Under the pieces are notes generated by a model. The model worked only from the letters and a program-made list of their open reading frames with translations. It was not told the DNA's origin and made no database searches. From JACOMS01 sp964352785 (GTDB lineage Bacteria; Pseudomonadota; Alphaproteobacteria; Caulobacterales; Maricaulaceae), in NCBI GenBank assembly GCA_964352785.1, contig CAYGTI010000008.1:62001-126000 (forward strand): a stretch of 64,000 nt of DNA, read 5' to 3'. Below are positions 51,484 through 60,444 of this stretch, piece after piece (the first letter of the stretch is position 1; every line of letters starts with the position of its first letter). A program made the translations under genes and the position numbers.

Positions 51484-52908
51484 ATGGCGACGACAATTGG
51501 ACTTTCTGGTGAACCGGAAAATAAAAAAGGTTGGCTGCGTAAGCTTTTAATTATTCTTGTGCCCATTGCTGTGGTTGTGGTTTTTGTTGCAGCGACAGTT
51601 ATTATTATTGCGCTCAATAAAAAACCGGAAGAAAAACGGCGGCCTTTTAACCCGTTGGCGGTGCTTGCTGAAGTTGCGGTCATGGACAATATCCAACTTG
51701 TGGTCAATACTCAGGGCGAAGCCCGTCCCCGCACTGAAATCGACCTCGTGCCCGAAGTCGGCGGCAAGGTCATTTCTGTGTCGCCAAAATTTATTGAAGG
51801 CGGAATTTTTAACAAAGGCGACGTGCTTTACCAAATAGACACGCGCGATTACCGCGTGGCTGTGGTGCGCGCCGAGGCCGGAGTGGCCCGGGCGGAGCAG
51901 GTTTTGATCCGTGAACAGGCCGAGGCTGAAGTTGCAAGACGTGACTGGGAAGATTTAGGCGAGGGAGCCCCGTCCGATTTAACCTTGCGTAAACCGCAGA
52001 TGGCAGAAGCGAAAGCTAGTTTGCAGTCAGCGCAAGCGGATCTCGATAATGCTAAAATTCAGCTCTCGCGGACATCCGTTCGCGCGCCGTTTAATGGCCG
52101 GGTTCGTACAAAGACATCAGACCTGGGTCAGTTCGTATCCCCGGGCTCGCGTTTGGGACGCATATTTTCAACTGATATTGTCGAAGTCAGGTTCCCGCTT
52201 ACGGATAATGATTTGGCAAAAGTCGATCTGCCGATTGCCTATGTCGCCAAGGATAGGGCCTCCGCACCAGATGTGACGCTTAGTATCGTTATTGGCGGGC
52301 AGAAACAAGTTTGGTCGGGTAAAATTATGCGGACAGACAGTGTCTACGATACGCAGACCCGGGCTTTATTTGCAATTGCCGAAGTGTTTGATCCTTACGG
52401 TTCAGGTGCGTCCCAGAATGGTGTACCTTTAGCCCCCGGCCTGTTTTTGGACGTCGAAGTTAAGGGTAAAAAATTCGATAACATTATCGTTCTGTCCCGT
52501 GACGGGTTGCGCCCTGAGAATAAAGTTTTTGTGGCACAAGAAGATGGAAGTGCCGTAGTGAGAAAGCCCTCGGTGCTTGATACAAATGCCGAGCATGCTT
52601 ATTTGAACAGCGGCGTTACGGCGGGCGAGTATGTGATCCTATCACCTGTCGAAGAGTCGCGCCTTGTAGGGCCGCTCAAAGTTCTCGATATTAACGATAC
52701 ATCCAAAGTCTTTATTGACCCGCCCAAGCCTCAATGGATGATTGAGAAAGAAAAACGTGAGGATGCCGAGAAGGCTGAGCGTAATAATAAAAAGAAGAAA
52801 AGTAAAAAGACAGACGAAGATGAAGACGCAGATGACGAGGAATCTTCTAACACAGCCTCCAAGGATGACAGTGGAAGCACCGCATCCACGAATGGAGACA
52901 AGCCCTAA
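51484..52908 (+). CDS. RND efflux periplasmic adaptor (HlyD/AcrA family) with charged tail
   Basis: A 474-residue adaptor. One N-terminal helix (LLIILVPIAVVVVFVAATVI) anchors it. The lipoyl and hairpin region follows with PEVGGKVISVSPKFIEGG, VARAEQVLIREQAEAEVARR and LDNAKIQLSRTSVRAPFNGR. After about residue 415 a tail of alternating Lys and acidic residues (RNNKKKKSKKTDEDEDADDE) continues to Ser/Thr-rich DDSGSTASTNGDKP. This tail is beyond the normal fold and looks disordered. It joins the inner-membrane pump to the outer-membrane factor. Confidence 0.92.
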   Translation: MATTIGLSGEPENKKGWLRKLLIILVPIAVVVVFVAATVIIIALNKKPEEKRRPFNPLAVLAEVAVMDNIQLVVNTQGEARPRTEIDLVPEVGGKVISVSPKFIEGGIFNKGDVLYQIDTRDYRVAVVRAEAGVARAEQVLIREQAEAEVARRDWEDLGEGAPSDLTLRKPQMAEAKASLQSAQADLDNAKIQLSRTSVRAPFNGRVRTKTSDLGQFVSPGSRLGRIFSTDIVEVRFPLTDNDLAKVDLPIAYVAKDRASAPDVTLSIVIGGQKQVWSGKIMRTDSVYDTQTRALFAIAEVFDPYGSGASQNGVPLAPGLFLDVEVKGKKFDNIIVLSRDGLRPENKVFVAQEDGSAVVRKPSVLDTNAEHAYLNSGVTAGEYVILSPVEESRLVGPLKVLDINDTSKVFIDPPKPQWMIEKEKREDAEKAERNNKKKKSKKTDEDEDADDEESSNTASKDDSGSTASTNGDKP

Positions 52909-52926
52909 AACGGTCAGGATAAACTT

Positions 52927-55900
52927 ATGAATGCGATTGTTGCTTGGTTTGTAAAAAACCCCGTTGCCGCCAATCTTTTGATGGTGGCCATGTTCGTTGG
53001 GGGCGTTTTTGGTTATAACTCGCTGGATAGGGAGTTCATTCCCCAGACAACAATTAACGGTATGTCGGTGTCAATCTCTTGGCCGGGCGCGTCTCCGCGT
53101 GACATCGAGGAGCAACTCCTTGTCCGTATTGAAGAAGCTGTCGATGGCCTCGATGGTATTGATTATATTGAGTCCAATGGCCGCGAAGGCGGCGGCACAG
53201 TCAATATCCGAACAAAACTCAGTGTTGATTATGAAAAAATGCTCGATCAGGTCAAAGCCCGTGTTGATACGATCCAGAACCTGCCACCTGATTCTTTCCG
53301 CCCCGAAGTTTTCCGCTGGGATGCCCAAGTTGATATCATGTACTTGGCTTTGCACGGCAATGTCGACCGTCTTGAATTGCAGCGCGCGGCCACAGAGTTA
53401 AGGCTTGAGCTCACAAAGCTGACTGGATTGCAACTCACCCAGCAAATTTCTAAAATCCCCGAGCAAGTTACGATTGAAATTTCCGAGCAAGATTTACGGC
53501 GTTACGGCCTGACATTTTCACAGGTCTCAGACGCTATTGCGCGCTCGTCTGTGAATGTGTCTGCGGGAACGGTTGAGACGACAGGCGGTAATTTACAGCT
53601 TCGCGCGCGCGCGCTAGCGAATTCCAAAGCTGATTTTGAAGATATTATTGTCCGTCAAACGCAGGCTGGTAGCATTATCCGCGTCAAAGATATTGCAACT
53701 GTTATTGACCGGTTTGAGACCGAAAAGTTTTCTGCGACTTACAAGGGTGAAAATGCGGCTGTGTTTCAGGTTCTCTCTCCGGACAGCATGAATATTACCG
53801 ATGCAGGGGAAGCTATCCGAAAGTTTGAAAAAGACATTAATGAGAGCTTGCCGCCGAACCTGACGTTCTCAATCTGGTTTGACGGATCGACTATGTTTGA
53901 CAGCCGCATGAGCCTTATCGGCTCAAACGCTCTGTCCGGTATGGTGCTTGTCTTGATCGTGTTGATGTTATTTCTGCGCCCCAAAGTGGCGTTGTGGGTG
54001 ACGTGCGGTATTGCCGCCGCTTTTATGGGGGCTGTTGCGGTCGCGCCTTATATTGGAATTACGCTGAACATGATTTCGCTTTTTGCGTTCCTGCTTGTGA
54101 TCGGGATTGTTGTTGATGACGCGATTGTGGTCGGCGAGTCGATTCATTTCCATGCCGAGAACGGCATTACCGGGCAGCGCGGAGCGATTGCGGGCACGAA
54201 CATGGTTGTCAAACCGATTTTCTTTGCGGTTGTCACGACAATAATGATGTTTGTACCGTTTATGTTGCTCACGGGCCCGCTAAGGGCAATTACGGCGCAG
54301 ATTAGTCTGGTCGTCATTGCGGTGTTGATTTTCTCTTTGATCGAAGCGTTCTTTATTTTACCAGCTCACTTGCGCCACCTCGATCATGTCGAACCTGATA
54401 AATTAAATCCGCTGCTTAAGCTGCAAAACAAGATCGCGAATGTTTTGGTGACATTTGCTAGCCGGACATTCCGTCCGGTTGTCGCCCTTTTGATAAAGTT
54501 CCGTTACATCACCGTCTCGGTCTTTATTGGCTTGTTCATCATGGCGATCATGCTCTTGCAAGCGGGCGTCGCCCCTTCCGCTTTTGTACCTGAAGTCGAA
54601 GGGGATATGATTGCGTTTAACGCGCGGTTCCCAGAGGGGACAACCTATGAACGGCGCGAGCAAGTCCGCCGCCAAGTGGACGCTGGTATTGAGAGACTAA
54701 ATGCGAATGGCCAAAAAGATTTTGGACTGAACCAGGATATTATTACCAACCCGGGTACGATTACAAACCGCAACAGTGTTGACGGTTTTCTGGGGTTAAT
54801 TGACGGAAATCTTCGCCGCCAAATTTCCACCAAGGATATCGCAGACAAGCTCGAGGAATATGTCGGTCCGATCCCCGATGCGTTCCGTGTGAGTTACGGT
54901 ACAACAGAAGGCGGTTCCGGCGGGGGCGGCGGTGTGCGTTTCGGTATCGGCTCAGCGGATCCTGAGGCTCTAAAAGCGGCTCTGCTTGATGTTAAAAATG
55001 AGCTTGAGTCCTACCCGGGTGTTATTACGGCATGGGACAGTCTTGAGAGTTCAGCCAAAGAAATTCGCTTTGAAATGAAACCGGGCGCGGAAACATTGGG
55101 CATTAAGCTGTCAGATGTGACCCGCCAAGTACGCGAAGCCTTTTATGGCCGCGAGGTTCAACGCCTGCCGCGTAACGGCGAAGATGTCCGCGTCATGGTG
55201 CGTTATCCGGAGGCCGCGCGCGAATCGATTGATAGCTTGCAAAATTTGCGTATTCGCGCCGCGAACGGTGTGGAAGTACCCATTTACTCCGTGGCTAACG
55301 TCTCTTTTGAGGACGGCGTCGGCCGGATCAATCGTCGGGATCGAGTCCGCCTTGAATATGTAGGCGCGCGCATTCGAGGCGAGCAAGAAGAAGTGGCCCG
55401 CATCCGCAAAGAGCTCAACGACGTGTTCTTCCCGCAATGGGAACTCAAACACCCGAGGGTGAACCGTATTGTCATTGGCGACGACGAAATCGAGACGAAC
55501 CTCATGCATGAGTTACAGGTCTCGCTAATTGTGATCCTATTCATGATGTACGGGCTTTTGGCGGTCGCCTTTAAATCCTACGCGCAGCCGCTCTTGATTA
55601 TGATTGCGATACCGTTTGCGCTCGTGGGTATGATATTCGGTAACATTATTACAGATGTTCCATTTGGCATGATGTCGCTGTTTGGCTTCTTCGCCGCGTC
55701 CGGCGTGGCGGTGAATGATAACTTGGTCTTGATCGATTATGTCAACCGTTTGCGCGCGCGCGGCGTTGGGGCATATCAAGCGATGCTTGATGCCTGTGTG
55801 GCGCGTTTCCGGCCGATTTTGCTGACATCTGTCACGACCTTTATCGGTATTACGCCGATTTTGTTTGAAACGTCCACACAAGCGGAATTTCTCAAGCCGA

Positions 55901-56145
55901 TGGTGGTCGCCCTAGCCTTTGGTGTGTTGTTCGACTTCTTTCTGACCTTGATGTTGGTGCCGGCTATGTACGGTATTGGCGTGGATATTACGCGTTTCTT
56001 CCGCGGCTTATGGCGCGGTGAAAAGCAACCGGGCCTCGGTTCGACCTATGATCCAAAAGTGGCCCTCGCGTTTGAAACGATGGACGCGGAAGACCTCATT
56101 GACGCGCAGCCGCCCGGATCGCCCGGACTACAACCCGCAGAATAA
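52927..56145 (+). CDS. RND-type efflux pump, inner-membrane transporter
   Basis: A 1,072-residue AcrB-like proton-driven exporter. The start is MNAIVAWFVKNPVAANLLMV, with EFIPQTTINGMSVSISWPGA. TM4 has the proton-relay pair in VIGIVVDDAIVVGESI. Large periplasmic loops and a second half with TM10-11 ending VGMIFGNIITDVPFGMMSLF and GFFAASGVAVNDNLVLIDYV are present, as is a GGSGGGGGVRFG loop of unusual Gly content around residue 662. Family alignment places it with the drug/solvent HAE-1 or related HAE-3-like groups rather than metal CzcA; the substrate is not visible. It ends with a short polar tail. Confidence 0.93.
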   Translation: MNAIVAWFVKNPVAANLLMVAMFVGGVFGYNSLDREFIPQTTINGMSVSISWPGASPRDIEEQLLVRIEEAVDGLDGIDYIESNGREGGGTVNIRTKLSVDYEKMLDQVKARVDTIQNLPPDSFRPEVFRWDAQVDIMYLALHGNVDRLELQRAATELRLELTKLTGLQLTQQISKIPEQVTIEISEQDLRRYGLTFSQVSDAIARSSVNVSAGTVETTGGNLQLRARALANSKADFEDIIVRQTQAGSIIRVKDIATVIDRFETEKFSATYKGENAAVFQVLSPDSMNITDAGEAIRKFEKDINESLPPNLTFSIWFDGSTMFDSRMSLIGSNALSGMVLVLIVLMLFLRPKVALWVTCGIAAAFMGAVAVAPYIGITLNMISLFAFLLVIGIVVDDAIVVGESIHFHAENGITGQRGAIAGTNMVVKPIFFAVVTTIMMFVPFMLLTGPLRAITAQISLVVIAVLIFSLIEAFFILPAHLRHLDHVEPDKLNPLLKLQNKIANVLVTFASRTFRPVVALLIKFRYITVSVFIGLFIMAIMLLQAGVAPSAFVPEVEGDMIAFNARFPEGTTYERREQVRRQVDAGIERLNANGQKDFGLNQDIITNPGTITNRNSVDGFLGLIDGNLRRQISTKDIADKLEEYVGPIPDAFRVSYGTTEGGSGGGGGVRFGIGSADPEALKAALLDVKNELESYPGVITAWDSLESSAKEIRFEMKPGAETLGIKLSDVTRQVREAFYGREVQRLPRNGEDVRVMVRYPEAARESIDSLQNLRIRAANGVEVPIYSVANVSFEDGVGRINRRDRVRLEYVGARIRGEQEEVARIRKELNDVFFPQWELKHPRVNRIVIGDDEIETNLMHELQVSLIVILFMMYGLLAVAFKSYAQPLLIMIAIPFALVGMIFGNIITDVPFGMMSLFGFFAASGVAVNDNLVLIDYVNRLRARGVGAYQAMLDACVARFRPILLTSVTTFIGITPILFETSTQAEFLKPMVVALAFGVLFDFFLTLMLVPAMYGIGVDITRFFRGLWRGEKQPGLGSTYDPKVALAFETMDAEDLIDAQPPGSPGLQPAE

Positions 56146-56178
56146 ATATTTTCAATCTATAATAAAAAAGGAAAAAGC

Positions 56179-58260
56179 ATGACTTTAAAACATCTCATTG
56201 TCCCTAGCCTTTTGGCAATTACGCTCGCCGCGTGTTCAGCCAAAGAGGCCACAACGACGAACACGGCGTCTGCTCCGACGGCTGAAACTGCTGCTGTCAC
56301 GACGCCTGTCCTCGGCACGTTTGGCATCGATATGGCGGCTATGAAAACGAGCGTGAAGCCCGGCGATAATTTCTTTGAATATGTTAATGGAACATGGCTC
56401 GATAATACAGAAATTCCGGCTGATAAATCCAATTATGGTTCTTTTACCATGCTCAGGGATTTATCGACAGAGCGTGTACGCGGCATCATTGAAGCGGCAG
56501 CCGCCAAAGATGCGGCCCAAGGCACAGAAGAGCAAAAGATCGGTGATTTTTATGCCGCGTTCATGGATACGGACGCAATCGAAGCCGCTGGACTTGTCCC
56601 GGTACAAGCCGATCTGGCCCGTATTAGAAGCGTAGAAACCCACACGGATGTGGCAAATTTGATGGGCGATCCACGTATGTCAATCACGTCTCCGGTTGCC
56701 GGCTGGGTTGATGTTGATGTCAAAGATATTGATAATTATATTTTCTATATCACGCAAGCGGGCTTGGGGATGCCTAACCGAAGCTATTATCTTGATGAAG
56801 GCGAAACGGAAGACGAGAAGCGCGCGGCCTATCTCGAGTTTTTGCAAACTATGCTTGGCGAAGCCGGGGTTGATGATGTCGACTCACGCGCTGCGGCGAT
56901 CATGGGCCTTGAGACCGAAATGGCGAGAGTGCACTGGACGCCCGCAAAACGCCGTAACCGCAGCCTGACCTATAATAAAATGAGCGCGGACGAACTAGCC
57001 GCATACGCACCGGGTTTCCCGTGGGCCGATATGATGGGCGCGGCCGGGTTAGGTGATCAAACCACCTTCGTGGTACGTGAAAATGATGCGCTCCAAGGTC
57101 TGGCCAAGATATTTGGCGAGACACCTGTCAGCGTCTGGCAGGATTATATGACCGCGCATTATATGAGTAACATGGCGGCCTATTTACCAAAATCTGTTGA
57201 TGATGCGAATTTTAAATTTTACAGCACAGCCCTGCGCGGTACCGAAGTTCAGCGTCCGCGCTGGGAGCGCGCGAGCGACCAGGTTGATAATTTCATGGGT
57301 GAAATTGTCGGACAAGTTTACGTCAAAGACTATTTCCCGCCGGACTCCAAAGCCCAAATGGTTGATCTTGTAGAAAATCTGCGCGGCGCGTTCAAAGACG
57401 GCATTGATAATCTGGACTGGATGAGCCCGGAGACAAAGATTGAAGCGCAGGATAAGCTGAAAAAGTTTAATCCTAAAATCGGTTATCCGGATGAGTGGAC
57501 AGATTATTCTAAGCTCAAAATCACCAAAGGCAATTTGATCGAAAGCGTCAAGTCCGCAAATGCGTGGGCATGGAATGACATGATCGACAAACTAGGCGGG
57601 CCTATTGACCGCGGCGAATGGGGTATGAATCCGCAAACGGTAAATGCGTATTATCGTCCCTCGCTCAATGAAATCGTCTTTCCAGCAGCTATTCTCCAGC
57701 CGCCATTCTTTGACCCGAATGCCGATCCCGCCGTGAATTACGGCGGCATTGGTGCCGTCATAGGCCACGAAATGGGACACGGCTTTGATGACCAAGGCCG
57801 TAAAACGGACGGTAATGGGGAGCAGCGCGATTGGTGGACAGAGAGCGACGGCAAAGCCTTTGAAGAGCGCTCCGGCGGTCTTGCGGCGCAATATAGCGAG
57901 TTTGAACCGCTTCCGGGCGTAAACCTCGACGGCAAGCTCACGCTTGGCGAAAATATTGGCGATCTGACAGGTATCACCATGGCATACGCCGCCTATAAGC
58001 GCTCACTTGGCGGTCAGCCTGCACCGATCATTGACGGCATGACGGGTGATCAGCGCTTCTTCTTGGCTTATGGCCAAATCTGGAAGCGCAAGTTCCGGGA
58101 TGATGCGCTTCGCACGCAAGCGAAAACAGGTCCACACAGCCCGGGCGAGTACCGCGCGAATGGGATCGTGCGCAATTTCGATGCTTGGTACGAGGCGTTT
58201 AATGTACAGCCCGGCGACGCGCTGTATTTGCCGCCCGAAAAGCGCGTCAAAATCTGGTAA
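56179..58260 (+). CDS. M13-family metallopeptidase (neprilysin/PepO-like) lipoprotein
   Basis: A 693-residue zinc peptidase. The signal ends in a lipobox (LAAC, Cys19). The N-terminal M13 region starts VKPGDNFFEYVNGTWLDNTE. The catalytic half has NAYYRPSLNEIVFPAAILQP, zinc site GHEMGHGFDD near residue 528, and ENIGDLTGI with the third zinc-ligand Glu. It ends with PGDALYLPPEKRVKIW, the conserved M13 end. It should cut small peptides at the periplasmic face. A gap of 33 bp separates it from the RND pump, so it may be a fourth gene of that transcript. A terminator follows. Confidence 0.95.
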   Translation: MTLKHLIVPSLLAITLAACSAKEATTTNTASAPTAETAAVTTPVLGTFGIDMAAMKTSVKPGDNFFEYVNGTWLDNTEIPADKSNYGSFTMLRDLSTERVRGIIEAAAAKDAAQGTEEQKIGDFYAAFMDTDAIEAAGLVPVQADLARIRSVETHTDVANLMGDPRMSITSPVAGWVDVDVKDIDNYIFYITQAGLGMPNRSYYLDEGETEDEKRAAYLEFLQTMLGEAGVDDVDSRAAAIMGLETEMARVHWTPAKRRNRSLTYNKMSADELAAYAPGFPWADMMGAAGLGDQTTFVVRENDALQGLAKIFGETPVSVWQDYMTAHYMSNMAAYLPKSVDDANFKFYSTALRGTEVQRPRWERASDQVDNFMGEIVGQVYVKDYFPPDSKAQMVDLVENLRGAFKDGIDNLDWMSPETKIEAQDKLKKFNPKIGYPDEWTDYSKLKITKGNLIESVKSANAWAWNDMIDKLGGPIDRGEWGMNPQTVNAYYRPSLNEIVFPAAILQPPFFDPNADPAVNYGGIGAVIGHEMGHGFDDQGRKTDGNGEQRDWWTESDGKAFEERSGGLAAQYSEFEPLPGVNLDGKLTLGENIGDLTGITMAYAAYKRSLGGQPAPIIDGMTGDQRFFLAYGQIWKRKFRDDALRTQAKTGPHSPGEYRANGIVRNFDAWYEAFNVQPGDALYLPPEKRVKIW

Positions 58261-58272
58261 GAAAACTCAGAG

Positions 58273-58300
58273 GAGCCCGCCAACCGGCGGGTTCTTTGTT
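58273..58300 (+). terminator. Intrinsic terminator after the M13 peptidase gene
   Basis: GAGCCCGCC (58273-58281) pairs with GGCGGGTTC (58286-58294) across a four-base loop and leads into TTTGTTT. Confidence 0.85.
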
Positions 58301-58313
58301 TATAAGGGTATGT

Positions 58314-58940
58314 ATGCTGAGCCTGAAAGATGTTTCTAAATCCTATAAAAAGAAAACTGTCCTGTCCGGCCTGTCTCATGATTTCTCGTCCGGTGTGACA
58401 ATTATTACGGGGCAGAGCGGGGCCGGGAAATCAACGCTTTTACGCCTGTGTGCCTCTGCCGAAAAACCTTCTGCAGGCACGGTATTGTGGAACGGTGTGT
58501 CTCTTTACAAGAAACCTAAACCTTTCCGGCGGATTTTGGGTTATGCGCCGCAGCGTATTGATTTTCCCGAAGATATTACGGCGATGGATTTTCTGCGCCA
58601 CATCGGCGCGCTCAAAGGTCAAAGCATGGCCGCCAGCACCCGCCAAGGCGGTGAATTGCTGGAGCAGTTTGGCCTTGGCACGGATGCTGATAATCTTATT
58701 CAAACCTTCTCAGGCGGGATGCGCCGCCGCCTTGGTTTATCACAAGCCTTTCTGGGGCAGCCTCAATGCTTGATTTTAGACGAACCGACGGCGGAGCTTG
58801 ACCCGGAGACGGCGGGCCGCGTGCATGATATTATCTTTGCAGCCTCCAAAACAGCCGTTGTTCTGATGACAACACATTTGGCGTCCAGTTTGGGCGAATA
58901 TAATTATGAGACGTATGTTGTTGAAAACCGGGCGGGCTAG
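58314..58940 (+). CDS. ABC transporter ATP-binding protein
   Basis: A 208-residue ABC ATPase. Walker A GQSGAGKST, Q-loop GYAPQRIDFPE, signature FSGGMRRRLGLSQ, Walker B CLILDEPTAELD and switch His in TTHLAS are all present. It is shorter than most because there is no C-terminal extension. An AAGGG lies before ATG 58314. The membrane protein gene that follows by two bases is its partner. The pattern suits an ABC-2-like exporter; the cargo is not known. Confidence 0.93.
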   Translation: MLSLKDVSKSYKKKTVLSGLSHDFSSGVTIITGQSGAGKSTLLRLCASAEKPSAGTVLWNGVSLYKKPKPFRRILGYAPQRIDFPEDITAMDFLRHIGALKGQSMAASTRQGGELLEQFGLGTDADNLIQTFSGGMRRRLGLSQAFLGQPQCLILDEPTAELDPETAGRVHDIIFAASKTAVVLMTTHLASSLGEYNYETYVVENRAG

Positions 58941-58942
58941 TT

Positions 58943-60343
58943 GTGTTTCTTAGCCGCGTAACAACCTTCTTTAACATTCAATTTTCTCGTTACTTACGCC
59001 ATCCCTTTCTGTGGTTGGTTGCGTTGGCCATACCAATCGCGGCGCGTTTTATGGTACCCACATCAGAGGCGTCTTATACGGTTGTCGCGATTAATAACGC
59101 TTATCCAGTCCTCACCCCGAGCGTGATCGGTATGGAACTGGGAATTATTACGGCACTCTTGCTGACCCCTCTGGCCTATATGTATCTTCGAAGCGGCCCC
59201 GCGCGGATTACCCCATGGCAAGTCGAGTCGGTAACGCCGGGCAGCCGCATATCTCAGATGGTCGGTTACTGGCTGGCTGATGTGGCGGTGCTGTGGCTCA
59301 TTATGTTGTGCCTTGCAATTGCCGGAGTTATCCTATCTGCTTTCAGGCTTGAATTCGCGAACATCCGACCGCACGAAACGGTAATAGCTCTATGCCTCAT
59401 CGCGGGGCCCGCGCTCGCATTTATTGCGGCCGTGCGGATTTTCTGGTCGGCGAGGCCTTGGCTGAGGGGCGGGCTTGGAGATGTCGGGTTTCTATTGTTT
59501 TGGCTCTTGAGCATGGTGCTCAGCATCCTTCTTTTCCAAACGGGCCTGCCGGGGTCTGAATTTGCTGATATTTATGGATTTGTTGCGTCCATGTCGGGTG
59601 CCGTCAGTGTGCCTATCGAAGCCTATACGGTGGGCTCTGCACCCAGCGCCAATGGTTTTATTGAGGTTGACGCGATGCGCGGCGTGACGGACTCAGATTT
59701 TCTGTGGTCACGGCTATTTTGGGTGTTTACAGCTTTTTTGTTAGTCTGCTTCGCTGGCCTTGTGTTCAAACCGCCTAAATATGGGACTCGTAAAAACCGC
59801 CTGTCAAAATTATGTACTAAATTACTGGTCAATACAAAGCTCTTTGGCGCAGTGGGCCGTATCAAATTGGTAATTTTTAATCGCTCCTCACAACGGCTTG
59901 CGCCCTTATGGTCAAATATATCTCAAATTTTAATGCCCGTTCCCTTGATTGTGGTGGTGATGAGCCTTTCTGTACTGGGCGCTTTTTTACCATTTCGCGG
60001 CGGCGTTGGCGCGACGCTGTGGCTTGTTTTAATTTTCCCCCTCACGCAGCATAGCGCCCGCTGGCAATCGGAAAATGTCTCGCAGCTGAAGCATGTCATG
60101 CCCATGGGGGCCGATATTTTATGGCTTTGGCGTCTTTTGGCGGGAGTCGTCATTGCATTTGCCGCATGCCTTCCGGCGCTCATAACAATGATCATAAATG
60201 GAACGATAGAGCAAATCCCGGATATTGTGTTTATCTCACTCGCCGTTCCGCTCATTGCCATGGCCATAGGGCAAGTGGCGAGGTCCGCCTTCGCGGGGCG
60301 GATGATACTTCTGATTATATGGTATGGCTATTTGAATATTTAG
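58943..60343 (+). CDS. Integral membrane partner of the ABC ATPase
   Basis: A 466-residue protein with about ten hydrophobic helices, GTG start two bases after the ATPase stop. Examples: FLWLVALAIPIAARFMV, GIITALLLTPLAYMYL, ADVAVLWLIMLCLAIAGVIL and IPLIVVVMSLSVLGAFLPF-type segments. It lacks a clear ABC-2 family signature, and weak resemblance to ABC-2 permease folds is inferred from length and pairing. It probably forms the channel with the ATPase as a dimer. The gene ends 27 bp before the displaced gene end at 60371. Confidence 0.75.
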   Translation: MFLSRVTTFFNIQFSRYLRHPFLWLVALAIPIAARFMVPTSEASYTVVAINNAYPVLTPSVIGMELGIITALLLTPLAYMYLRSGPARITPWQVESVTPGSRISQMVGYWLADVAVLWLIMLCLAIAGVILSAFRLEFANIRPHETVIALCLIAGPALAFIAAVRIFWSARPWLRGGLGDVGFLLFWLLSMVLSILLFQTGLPGSEFADIYGFVASMSGAVSVPIEAYTVGSAPSANGFIEVDAMRGVTDSDFLWSRLFWVFTAFLLVCFAGLVFKPPKYGTRKNRLSKLCTKLLVNTKLFGAVGRIKLVIFNRSSQRLAPLWSNISQILMPVPLIVVVMSLSVLGAFLPFRGGVGATLWLVLIFPLTQHSARWQSENVSQLKHVMPMGADILWLWRLLAGVVIAFAACLPALITMIINGTIEQIPDIVFISLAVPLIAMAIGQVARSAFAGRMILLIIWYGYLNI

Positions 60344-60370
60344 GGAAGGAGCAACACAGAGCTCAACCCC

Positions 60371-60444
60371 GCCCCGAGGTCTTAACAGCATCCAGCATGG
60401 CGCGGGCACGGCCTGAAAACGTATCATCACAGGCGGCGATTTGG
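60371..60444. repeat. Left direct repeat: displaced 3' end of the FemAB-like gene
   Basis: This 74-bp segment matches 62365-62438 at 68 positions. Bases 60388-60434 are identical over 47 bp. On the minus strand it still encodes AACDDTFSGRARAMLDAVKT then SGRG and a stop, the end of the FemAB-like protein. Of the six differences, five lie in the last 17 bases at third codon positions and are synonymous. Confidence 0.9.
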
